Assembly (NCBI GenBank): GCA_030746555.1
Contig: JASLMK010000122.1
Coordinates: forward strand, 1-54,359
Reading direction: 5' to 3'
DNA from: Planctomycetota bacterium
Lineage (GTDB): Bacteria; Planctomycetota; UBA1135; GCA-002686595
Length of the DNA: 54,359 bases
Of this stretch, positions 40,931-48,797 are shown piece by piece (position 1 is the stretch's first letter; each line of letters opens with the position of its first letter). The position numbers and the translations under genes are program-made. The notes under the pieces are model-generated. The model saw nothing but the letters and a program-made list of their open reading frames with translations, searched no databases and had not been told where the DNA came from.

Positions 40931-41817
40931 CCGGCCAGGATCGCCGCCGCCACCGCCGGGCCGTGGGGGCCGCCGGCGGCGAGGGCGAAGGCGGCCGTCA
41001 GGGCGAGCAGGCGGCGCAGGGCCAGGCCCATGGCGGCCTCCACCGCCGCCGGGGTCCAGGTCGCGACGGCGTGGGCCCGGGCGACGAGGCCCGCCGCGGC
41101 CACGACGGCCAGGGCGAGGGCACCGACCTGGGCGGGACGCAAGGGCAGGCTCAGGAACGGGAGGGCGCAGACGGCGAGCAAGACCGCAGCTCCGGTCAGC
41201 AGGTGCCGCGGCCGCTGGGAGGAGAGGCCCTCGTCGGCGCCGTCCTCGAGGCGGCCCAGGCGCGCCACGCAGCACACGTAGGCTGCGTAGACCACGGGGG
41301 CCAGCCACACGCGGCCGAGGGGGAGACCCCCGACGACCAGTCCGGTGGCGAGGTTCGTGGCGCGGCAGGCGGCGAGCAGGACCGGTCCGCTCCATGGCCC
41401 GCGCTCGCGCAGGTTGTAGAGGAGGGCCAAGGCGCACACCAGGCCCAGCCAGGCCGCGGCGCGGGGCCCGACGATGGCCGCCACGGCGGGCCCGGCGACG
41501 CAGAGCGCGAGGGCGACGCCCAGGGCCGGACGCGGGGCGACCGCGCCCGCGGGCAGGGGGCGCGCGGGCCGCAGGCGTCGATCGTCGTCGCGATCCCGCC
41601 AGTCGTTGAGGATCAGGTTCGCGTGGTACACGCACAGGGAGGCCGCTACGAGCAGGCCGGTCGTCGCTCCCCCGGGGAGGCGACCGGACCCGGCCAGGAC
41701 GAGACCGGCCAGCACGTCAGCGGCGGCGGTGGGGGCCAGGGACAGGCGCGCGAGGCGTCCCCAGGCCAGGAGCGTAGCCAGGGGTCCGGCGGCGGGGGAG
41801 TGGGCCGCGCCGGACAT
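40885..41817 (-). CDS. UbiA-family prenyltransferase
   Basis: The 310-residue integral membrane protein has about eight to nine hydrophobic segments. The first Asp-rich motif of UbiA enzymes is NLILNDWRDRDDD (NDxxDxxxD). The second is weak: YNLRERGPWSGP after ALLYNL, then a region RLEDGADE near residue 190. Family members attach prenyl chains to aromatic rings, haem, chlorophyll or glycerol phosphates; the substrate is not decidable. The gene sits 3 bases after rseP in the dxr-rseP-ubiA operon, and Dxr makes isoprenoid precursors, so a link to quinone or lipid prenylation is reasonable inference. Confidence 0.8.
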   Translation of the reverse strand: MSGAAHSPAAGPLATLLAWGRLARLSLAPTAAADVLAGLVLAGSGRLPGGATTGLLVAASLCVYHANLILNDWRDRDDDRRLRPARPLPAGAVAPRPALGVALALCVAGPAVAAIVGPRAAAWLGLVCALALLYNLRERGPWSGPVLLAACRATNLATGLVVGGLPLGRVWLAPVVYAAYVCCVARLGRLEDGADEGLSSQRPRHLLTGAAVLLAVCALPFLSLPLRPAQVGALALAVVAAAGLVARAHAVATWTPAAVEAAMGLALRRLLALTAAFALAAGGPHGPAVAAAILAGYPLSWGLRGVFPPS

Positions 41818-41820
41818 CGC

Positions 41821-43656
41821 TCAGCTGATCACGCGCTGCAGGTCGTTGTAGATCACGTACAGGAAGAGGGTGACGATGAACACCAGGCCCACGAGCTGGC
41901 TGTAGCTCATGATGCGCTCGGAGACGGGCGATCCCTTGAGCTTCTCGATCACCAGGAACAGCAGGTGGCCTCCGTCGAGCAGCGGGATCGGCAGGATGTT
42001 CAGGAAGGCCAGGTTCATCGACAGGATGCAGAGGAAGAAGAGCAGCTTCACGTTGCCCGCCAGGGCGAAGTCGTGGGCCGCGACGCCGATGGTGATGATG
42101 CCGCCGACGGTCTTGCCGCTCACCTCGCGTCCGGCGATGCCCTTCAGCATCAAGAGCGCCTGCTCGACGAACTTCCAGCAGGCGCCCACGCCCAGGCGCG
42201 CGGCCTCGAGGGGGTTCTCCGCCCGTAGCACGTAGGTCGGCGGCTGGAGGGCGAGGCCGTAGGTCGCCTCGACCCGTGGCGCCGGACGCACCTCGAAGCT
42301 GGGGAAGGTGGGCTCCGCGTCCCCGACTCCCGGGCGCTCGACGAGCACGACCATGGACCTCTCCTCGGCGACGGCGGCGGACACCATGCGCCGGATGTCC
42401 TCGAAGCCGGAGACCTCGGCTCCGTCGATGGTCAGGATACGATCGCCGTCGAGGAGCCCGGCCTCGGCCCCCGCGCCGCCGGGAGCGATCGTCAGCCTGG
42501 TCGTCTCCAGGTCGTTGGACAGGGCGAGGTCTGCGGCGAGGGCGACGGCGTCCGGGGGGGGCAGGGCCGGCAGGTCGAGGGCGACGGCGGAGCCTGCGCG
42601 CTCGATGCGGCACGGTGCCCCGCCAGGATGGGCGAGGAGGGCGTCGAGGAGGTCTCCGCGCCGCAGGATCGGGGCGTCACCAACCGACAGGATCCGGTCC
42701 CCGCGGGCCAGATCCAGAGTGCCGACCAGGGGTGTGGCGCGCAGGTCCGACAGGTGGTTGAACGGGGTGCTGACGCCGAACAGGGGCTCGCCGGCCTGCT
42801 CCAGGCGCGGGGAGACGACGGCATCGAAGGCCTGGCCGTCGCGCTCGAAGCGTCCGGCGAGGGGTTCTTGTCGCACGAGGACCGCGTCGACCTGGGCGCG
42901 CAGGGATCGCCCGCTCGTCCCGCCGGAGACGGCCAGGAGACGGTCACCGGTGCGCAGGCCGGACTCGGCGGCCGGGCTGCCGGGTTCGATCGCAAGGTGG
43001 TGCTCGAGGTCCGACGGGGAGCTGACCCCGATGGTCGAGAAGCCCAGACGCGCATCGTACTCGGGGGTCAGGCGCACCACGCGGCTGTGGGCGGCTCCGG
43101 GCTCGAGCACCTCGAGGTCGCAGGGCTCGGCCCCGCTGAGGGCCACCTCCAGGTGGATGTCGGTGAAGTCGTGGACGTCGCTGTCGTTGACCGAGAGGAC
43201 CCGCGTCCCCTCCGGGAGGCCCGCGTGCCAGACGGGACTTCCAGGGGGCGCGGCGCCCAAGAGCGGCGCGTGGAAGGGCACGCCGATGGCGAAGAGGATC
43301 GGGAAGACGACGAGGCCGAAGACGACGTTGGCGATCACGCCGCCCGAGAAGATCAGGAAGCGGCCGCCCACCGACTGGGCCCGCAGCTCGTCGGGGCGCG
43401 GTTCGCGCCCCTCGCCGTCTGGCTCCTCGCCGGCCATGCGGACGTAGCCGCCCAGGGGAACGGCGGCCACCTGGTAGAGGGTCGCGCCCCTCCGCCAGCC
43501 GAACAGGCGCGGCCCGAAGCCGATGCTGAACACGTCCACGCGCACGCCGCAGGCGCGGGCCGCGAGGAAGTGGCCGAGCTCGTGCACGAAGATCACCAGA
43601 CCGACCCCCAGGACGACCTCCAGGATGACCCACGCCGACTGGAGTTGGTGGAGCAT
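41821..43656 (-). CDS. rseP: RseP-type site-2 protease (M50) with four PDZ-like modules
   Basis: Intramembrane zinc metalloprotease acting on anti-sigma factors and leftover signal peptides. At 611 residues it is longer than the ~450 of E. coli RseP. The zinc site is H25-E-L-G-H29 in the first helix, with the partner motif NILPIPLLDGGH near 553-564. Between them I count four PDZ-like modules (about 128-200, 203-283, 291-365 and 375-450), each with a GLxxGDxIL or DLARGDRIL strand, against two in E. coli. It lies 6 bases after dxr and 3 before the ubiA-like gene. The dxr-rseP order is common across bacteria. Confidence 0.92.
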   Translation of the reverse strand: MLHQLQSAWVILEVVLGVGLVIFVHELGHFLAARACGVRVDVFSIGFGPRLFGWRRGATLYQVAAVPLGGYVRMAGEEPDGEGREPRPDELRAQSVGGRFLIFSGGVIANVVFGLVVFPILFAIGVPFHAPLLGAAPPGSPVWHAGLPEGTRVLSVNDSDVHDFTDIHLEVALSGAEPCDLEVLEPGAAHSRVVRLTPEYDARLGFSTIGVSSPSDLEHHLAIEPGSPAAESGLRTGDRLLAVSGGTSGRSLRAQVDAVLVRQEPLAGRFERDGQAFDAVVSPRLEQAGEPLFGVSTPFNHLSDLRATPLVGTLDLARGDRILSVGDAPILRRGDLLDALLAHPGGAPCRIERAGSAVALDLPALPPPDAVALAADLALSNDLETTRLTIAPGGAGAEAGLLDGDRILTIDGAEVSGFEDIRRMVSAAVAEERSMVVLVERPGVGDAEPTFPSFEVRPAPRVEATYGLALQPPTYVLRAENPLEAARLGVGACWKFVEQALLMLKGIAGREVSGKTVGGIITIGVAAHDFALAGNVKLLFFLCILSMNLAFLNILPIPLLDGGHLLFLVIEKLKGSPVSERIMSYSQLVGLVFIVTLFLYVIYNDLQRVIS

Positions 43657-43662
43657 GGCGAT

Positions 43663-44817
43663 TCAGGCCGAAAGCGCGGCGATCTCCCGTCGCGCCAGGC
43701 TGCGGGCGCGGGCGTCGGACTCGAGCAGGTCGTCGAGGGAGGAGGCGAGGTCGGGACGCTGGTCGAGAACGAGGGCGTTGATGCGCGGGATGGCGGGGAA
43801 GGGGATCGTGCGTTGTAGGAAGGCCTCGACGGCGACCTCGTCCGCTGCGTTCAGGACGCTGCCCGCGTCCGCTCCTTCTTCGATGCAGCGGAAACCCAGG
43901 GCGAGGGCGGGGAAGCGCTCGGGGTCGGGTTCGGAGAAGTCCAGGCGCCGGAAGAGGTCGAGGTCGAACCCGCGCAGGTCCGCGGGCCTGCGGTTGGGAT
44001 GGTGCAGGGCGTAGTGGATCGGTCCGCGCATGTCCGGGGGGCCCATCTGGGCGATGACCGAGCCGTCGACGAACTCGACCATGGAGTGCACCAGGGACTG
44101 GGGGTGGATGACGACCTCGATGCGCTCGGGTTCGAGGCCGAAGAGGTGGTGGACTTCGATGACCTCGAGGGCCTTGTTCATCAGGGTCGCCGATCCGACC
44201 GTGATGCGCGGCCCCATGTCCCAGTTGGGATGCCGCAGGGCCATCTCCGGGGTGACCTCTGCCATGTCCGCAGCGGAGAGCGCGCGGAAGGGGCCGCCGC
44301 TGGCGGTCAGCAGGATGCGCCGGACGCGGCCGATCGACTCGCCCCGCAGGCACTGGAAGATCGCGCTGTGTTCGCTGTCGACCGGGACCAAGGTGGCGCC
44401 GTGGTCGCGCGCCAGCTGCATCAGGTGCTGCCCTGCGACGACCAGGGACTCCTTGTTCGCCAAGGCCAGGGTGCGCCCGGCCTCGAGCACGGCGACCGAG
44501 GGGCGCAGGCCCGCGGCGCCGACCACGCCGTGGACGCAGGTCTCGAAGGGCGCCTGGGCCACGAGGCGCTCGAGCGCGCCCGGGCCGACGAGGAGCTCCG
44601 TGCCCGGGGGCAGCTTCGGGCGCAGGTGCTCCGCGGCCTCCTCGTCGGTCATGGCCACGAACCCGGGGCGGAACTCGCGCACCTGCTCGAGCAGGGGGCG
44701 CCACGAGGAGCGAGCGGCGAGCCCGGCAATCTCGAAGGCGCCGGGCTGGGTGCGGACGAGATCGAGGGTCTGGAGCCCGATGGAACCGGTACTGCCGAGG
44801 ACGAGGATGGGTTTCAT
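43663..44817 (-). CDS. dxr: 1-deoxy-D-xylulose-5-phosphate reductoisomerase
   Basis: Dxr makes MEP in the non-mevalonate isoprenoid pathway with NADPH. At 384 residues it has the normal length. Motifs are the NADPH loop LVLGSTGSIGLQTLDLV (5-21), ALANKESLVVAG, VPVDSEHSAIFQCL (metal and substrate Glu), LTASGGPFR, HPNWDMGPRITVGSATLMNKALEVIEVHHLFG and HPQSLVHSMVEFVDGS. First gene of the dxr-rseP-ubiA operon. A TAAACT hexamer on the minus strand at 44866-44871 may be its -10, leaving a 49-base leader. Confidence 0.97.
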   Translation of the reverse strand: MKPILVLGSTGSIGLQTLDLVRTQPGAFEIAGLAARSSWRPLLEQVREFRPGFVAMTDEEAAEHLRPKLPPGTELLVGPGALERLVAQAPFETCVHGVVGAAGLRPSVAVLEAGRTLALANKESLVVAGQHLMQLARDHGATLVPVDSEHSAIFQCLRGESIGRVRRILLTASGGPFRALSAADMAEVTPEMALRHPNWDMGPRITVGSATLMNKALEVIEVHHLFGLEPERIEVVIHPQSLVHSMVEFVDGSVIAQMGPPDMRGPIHYALHHPNRRPADLRGFDLDLFRRLDFSEPDPERFPALALGFRCIEEGADAGSVLNAADEVAVEAFLQRTIPFPAIPRINALVLDQRPDLASSLDDLLESDARARSLARREIAALSA

Positions 44818-44933
44818 GGCGGTGCGGGGGGGGCCGTTTGCCCCCGCTGCGGTCCTGACCGTAGTTTAGGCGGGCGTGATGGCGAGATTACGAGGCTTGG
44901 AGGGAAAAACCCCCGCCGCGGGGAGCATCTAGC

Positions 44934-45470
44934 ATGTGGTCCCGCCGGGCGCGTTTCTGCCCTCTGTGCTCCGCGTCGCTCGTCACGCGGGAGGTCGGCG
45001 GCAGGCCGCGAGTGCGCTGTCCCGACTGCCGCTTCGTGCTGTACGAGAACCCCGCCAGCGCCTCGGCCGGTCTCGTCCTCGACCCCCGCGGGCGCGTGCT
45101 GCTCGTGCGCCGCGCCATCGAGCCGTTCAAGGGAGCCTGGGCGATCCCCGCCGGCTACCAGGAGGCGGACGAGGACCCGCCGGCCGCGGTCGTGCGCGAG
45201 GTGCGCGAGGAGACGGGCATCGCCGTGCGCGTGGTGCGCCTGGTGGACCTGATCCACGTGCCCGACGACGCGCGCAAGCCGGCCAACGTGGCCGTCTTCC
45301 TCTGCCGCGCGGAGGGCGGCGCGCCTTGCCCGGGCCATGACGCTGCCGAAGCTGCCTGGTTCGCTCTCGGGGAGCTGCCGCGGGAGTTGGGGTTCGACAA
45401 CGGCCCGCGTATCCTGGGGCGGCTGATGGCCGGCGGCGACCTGCACGATGAGGTGCGGGCACGGCCCTGA
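44934..45470 (+). CDS. NUDIX hydrolase with N-terminal zinc ribbon
   Basis: The 178-residue protein starts at ATG 44934. Residues 9-33 form a four-Cys zinc ribbon (FCPLC, then VRCPDCRFVLY). The NUDIX fold begins at about residue 40 with the box GYQEADEDPPAAVVREVREETGI, which fits GX5EX7REUXEEXGU. VRRAIEPFKGAWAIPAGY precedes the box as in NudC-type NADH pyrophosphatases and ADP-ribose hydrolases. The protein is shorter than NudC and lacks its full N-terminal domain. It probably cleans up nucleoside diphosphate derivatives; the substrate is unknown. Followed 35 bases later by purM. Confidence 0.9.
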   Translation: MWSRRARFCPLCSASLVTREVGGRPRVRCPDCRFVLYENPASASAGLVLDPRGRVLLVRRAIEPFKGAWAIPAGYQEADEDPPAAVVREVREETGIAVRVVRLVDLIHVPDDARKPANVAVFLCRAEGGAPCPGHDAAEAAWFALGELPRELGFDNGPRILGRLMAGGDLHDEVRARP

Positions 45471-45505
45471 CCCCTCGATCCCCATCCTCCACCCCGACGC
45501 GCACC

Positions 45506-46552
45506 GTGAACGAGAAGACCTCCCTCTCCTACCGTGACGCGGGCGTCGACATCGCCGCCCAGGATGAGGCCCTGGCCCGGGCCCGGGATGCGATCCGGGC
45601 GAGCTTCACCCCCGGGGTCCTGGGTGACGTCGGGTCCTTCGGCGGCCTGTTCGACCTCGGCCGCGTGGGCGCCGAGGGCCAGGTCCTGGTCGCCAGCGCC
45701 GACGGTGTGGGCACCAAGCTGGAGGTGGCCGTGCGCTGCGGCGTCTACGACGGCGTCGGCCGCGACCTCGTACAGCACTGCATCAACGACATCCTGGTCC
45801 AGGGAGCGCGCCCCCTGTTCTTCATGGACTACGTGGGGACGGGGCGCCTGGCGCCGGAGGTCGTCTCGGCGGTGATCGGCGGCTGCGCGAACGCCTGCGC
45901 GGACAACGGGCTGGCCCTCCTCGGCGGAGAGACGGCGGAGATGCCCGGCCTGTACCGGGACGGGGACTTCGACCTCGTCGGCTTCATCGTCGGCTCCGTC
46001 GCCCGCGATCGCATCCTCGACGGGAGCCGGGTGCGGCCCGGGGACGTGCTGATCGGTCTGGGCAGCGATGGTCTGCACACCAACGGGTACTCCCTCGCGC
46101 GCAAGATCTGCTTCGAGCGTGAGGGTCTGGACGTGGACGATCGTCCCGCTGAGTTGGAGGGGCGCAGCGTGGGAGAGGTCCTCCTCGCCCCGCATCGCTC
46201 CTACCTCGAGCCCCTCTGGCCTGCCCTCGAGGCCGGTCGGATCCACGCCCTGGCGCACATCACCGGCGGCGGCCTGCGCGACAACTTGCCGCGGGTGCTC
46301 GGTGGCCATCATGCGCGGGTCACCCGCGGTTCCTGGGAGATCGGTAGCCTGTTCCGCTTCCTCTGCGAGCGCGGGGGGCTCGACGTCGACGAGGCCTACC
46401 AGGTGTTCAACATGGGCATCGGCATGGTCGTGGTCGCCGCCGTCGACGAGGCCGAGGAGTTGGCGCGGGAGCTCTCCGAGCGCGGCGAGCGCACGGCCAT
46501 CATCGGGACGGTGGGGGAGGGTCCGGGCCCGGTCGCGTGGGACCAGGCGTGA
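45506..46552 (+). CDS. purM: Phosphoribosylformylglycinamidine cyclo-ligase (AIR synthetase)
   Basis: PurM closes the imidazole ring of AIR using ATP. GTG at 45506 gives 348 residues, the usual length. Motifs are SYRDAGVDIAAQDEAL, SFGGLFDL, LVASADGVGTKLEVA, DLVQHCINDILVQGARPLFFMDY, LLGGETAEMPG, GLGSDGLHTNGYSLARK, HITGGGLRDNLPRVL and VFNMGIGMVVV. It is separate from the purC-purE operon elsewhere in the window. The next gene's GTG overlaps the purM stop (GTGA). Confidence 0.97.
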   Translation: MNEKTSLSYRDAGVDIAAQDEALARARDAIRASFTPGVLGDVGSFGGLFDLGRVGAEGQVLVASADGVGTKLEVAVRCGVYDGVGRDLVQHCINDILVQGARPLFFMDYVGTGRLAPEVVSAVIGGCANACADNGLALLGGETAEMPGLYRDGDFDLVGFIVGSVARDRILDGSRVRPGDVLIGLGSDGLHTNGYSLARKICFEREGLDVDDRPAELEGRSVGEVLLAPHRSYLEPLWPALEAGRIHALAHITGGGLRDNLPRVLGGHHARVTRGSWEIGSLFRFLCERGGLDVDEAYQVFNMGIGMVVVAAVDEAEELARELSERGERTAIIGTVGEGPGPVAWDQA

Positions 46553-47436
46553 TCGGATTCCTGCTGGCGGCGGGGATGCTGTGCGCCGCCGGTGCGGACG
46601 AGGACTGGGCGGAGGTGTGGCGCGGGCTGGCGGAACTGGAGGCCCTTCCTCCGGAAGCCGGCCCTGCCCGGGCGGCGGCCGGCCTGCGCCTGGAGGGGCT
46701 GGCCGCCGCCCGGGACGATCCCTGGCGCCGGGAGTTGCTCGCCTACCACCTCGAGAGCCTGGCCGGCGGAAGCCCGGCCCCCGTCAGCGCGTCCGAGGAG
46801 TGGGTCCCCGTGGCCGGCGAGGCCTGGGTCGTGGCACGGGCCCTGCCCCCTGGGGAGGCGGCCGACGCGGCCCTGACGGCGGCCGTGGCCGAGGTGCCCG
46901 AGGGCGCCGGGTTCCAGCGCTGTCTGGTCCTGGGCTTCGAGCGCTTCGGGGCCCTCTGCGACGCCTACGAGACGGACCCGGCCCTGCGCATGGGACTCGC
47001 GCTCCACGAGCGCGCGCGCGCGCCTTGGAGCGCGGGCAACCTGGGGCGTCTGTTGGGAAGGCTGGGCCGGGCGGGCGAGGGCCGGGCCGTCCTGAGCGAG
47101 CAGCTGGCACGAGAGAGCGAGCCCGCCGTGCGCCTCGCCCTGCGGGACGACCGCGGCCTCCTGGCCCTCGGGGCCGGGGACTGGGCGGCGGCTCGCGGCG
47201 ACCTCGGCTTCGCCCTCGCCGCGGGCTCGCCCAGTGCCCAGGTCGTCGTGGGCCAGCGCGCCCTGGCCTGGGGACGCCTGGGGCGGGCCCGGGTCCTGTT
47301 CCGCCCTGGTGTGGGCAGCGAGCCGCCCCACTCCTGGGCTCTGCGCGGTTGGGGCCTTAGCATGTTGGCGCGCGAGGGGGCCGACTACGCCGCCGCGCTT
47401 CCTCCTGTCACCGATCCCTCCAGCCGAGATAGATGA
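46549..47436 (+). CDS. Secreted helical-repeat (TPR-like) protein
   Basis: GTG 46549 overlaps the purM stop by 4 bases and is preferred to GTG 46537 because stop/start overlaps of this form are general here. It gives 295 residues. A signal peptide is visible (IGFLLAAGMLCAAGADE). The rest is almost all helix with TPR-like helix pairs (LRMGLALHERARAPWSAGNLGRLLGRLGRAGEGRAVL, VGQRALAWGRLGRARVLF). No catalytic motif is seen. The downstream gene overlaps its stop (ATGA), so the three genes from purM onward are probably one coupled unit, though a purine link is not evident. Function unknown. Confidence 0.65.
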   Translation: MIGFLLAAGMLCAAGADEDWAEVWRGLAELEALPPEAGPARAAAGLRLEGLAAARDDPWRRELLAYHLESLAGGSPAPVSASEEWVPVAGEAWVVARALPPGEAADAALTAAVAEVPEGAGFQRCLVLGFERFGALCDAYETDPALRMGLALHERARAPWSAGNLGRLLGRLGRAGEGRAVLSEQLARESEPAVRLALRDDRGLLALGAGDWAAARGDLGFALAAGSPSAQVVVGQRALAWGRLGRARVLFRPGVGSEPPHSWALRGWGLSMLAREGADYAAALPPVTDPSSRDR

Positions 47437-48737
47437 GAGGCATGCCCAAGACGCTCCCTTTGCTCTGTGCCCTGCTCCTGGGCGGACTGCCCGCGGCCCA
47501 CGCCCTGCGCCCGGCGCACCCCGAAGAGCTGTTGAGCTCCAGCGAGCACGGCAAGGTGGGCTCCAAGATCGCCGACTGCGTGGCGGCCAAGCTGGCGCGC
47601 AAGGGGCAGACCGAGGCCGAGGAGGACCTGCGCAAGGCCCTGGAGAAGTGGGGGAAGAAGCGCGTCGCGGGGGGGCTCGACCCGTTGGGGCTGAACCTGA
47701 CCGAGGACCTCGGGCGGGCCCTGTGGCAGTCCTACAGCTACGCCAAGGTGCGCGGCATCAGGAAGGGCAAGGTGGTCTCGATCGAGACCGACCCGATCCC
47801 GTTCTACGGCCCCGACTTCACCGTCGAGTTCGCCTTGCACGCGCCCTCGAAGTACAACCCGCGCCAGGCCTATCCCTTGGTGCTGTGCCTCCCCGACGAG
47901 GACGAGCGACCGAGCGACCACCTGATCGAGCGTTGGCTCACCGAGCCGACGATCAAGGACGGCGCCATCCTCGTCGGCGTACCCATGCCCGAGGACGTCG
48001 CCGCCTGGACCGGGATCGGTTCGGAGGGCAATCCCGGAGGCGTGGGGATCCTGCTCAGCGTCTTCAAGTCGGTCCGCGAGTCCTACGCCATCGACTACGA
48101 CCGGGTGTTCATCGCCGGCCGCGGGGTCGGAGTGGCGGCGGGGATGTCCATCGCCTCGATGTTTCCCGACCGTTTCGCCGGCGTCATCGGCCGAAGCGGG
48201 GACGCGGCGGAAGTGGCGGTCGAGAACTTCCGCAACCTGCCGACCTTCTTCGCGGGCGGAGGCCAGCGCGCGTCCGCCTTCGCGGAGCGGCTGAAGGCGG
48301 CGGGGATCGAGAACTGCACCGTCCAGCCCGACGCGACGGCGGACTTGGTCTGGGCCTGGATCGCCGGGACTACCCGCGATTCGAACCCGAGCGAGGTGCT
48401 GCTGCTTCCGGGCGTGCCTTTCCCCAACAAGGCCTACTGGGTCGAGATCCCGCCCCACGACGGCTCGACCGAGGCGCGCCTGGCCGCGCGCATCGACCGG
48501 GAGACGAACACGGTGGTGGTGGAGTCGACGGGCATCGCCTCGGTGACCCTCGCCTTCAACGACATCCTCGTCGACCTCAGCCGCCCGGTGAAGGTGATCT
48601 GCAACGGAGCGGAGAGCGAGGACCTGATTCCGCGCAACTTCACGACCACCTTGCAGCTGATCTACAGCACGCGCAACGATCCAGGCAAGCTGTACACCGC
48701 CTCCAAGGTCTACGACATCCCCAGCTCCGGGGAGTAG
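47433..48737 (+). CDS. Secreted alpha/beta-hydrolase-fold protein lacking the nucleophile
   Basis: ATG 47433 overlaps the upstream stop (ATGA); 434 residues with a signal peptide (LPLLCALLLGGLPAAHA). Residues 125-305 look like an esterase/depolymerase alpha/beta-hydrolase: YPLVLCLPDEDE, YDRVFIAGRGVGVAAGMSIASMFPDRFAGVIGRSG. The nucleophile elbow is normally GxSxG; here it is G-R-G231-V-G, so the Ser is absent. The C-terminal 120 residues (ARIDRETNTVVVESTGIASVTLAFND) are beta-rich and match a module often found after such domains. A structural or binding role is more likely than hydrolysis, unless another residue substitutes. Confidence 0.7.
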   Translation: MRGMPKTLPLLCALLLGGLPAAHALRPAHPEELLSSSEHGKVGSKIADCVAAKLARKGQTEAEEDLRKALEKWGKKRVAGGLDPLGLNLTEDLGRALWQSYSYAKVRGIRKGKVVSIETDPIPFYGPDFTVEFALHAPSKYNPRQAYPLVLCLPDEDERPSDHLIERWLTEPTIKDGAILVGVPMPEDVAAWTGIGSEGNPGGVGILLSVFKSVRESYAIDYDRVFIAGRGVGVAAGMSIASMFPDRFAGVIGRSGDAAEVAVENFRNLPTFFAGGGQRASAFAERLKAAGIENCTVQPDATADLVWAWIAGTTRDSNPSEVLLLPGVPFPNKAYWVEIPPHDGSTEARLAARIDRETNTVVVESTGIASVTLAFNDILVDLSRPVKVICNGAESEDLIPRNFTTTLQLIYSTRNDPGKLYTASKVYDIPSSGE

Positions 48738-48797
48738 GGTGGCTCCGGAGCTGCGGGCGGCCTGGCGCGGGCGCTCCCCGGGACGCGGGGCCGGGGA

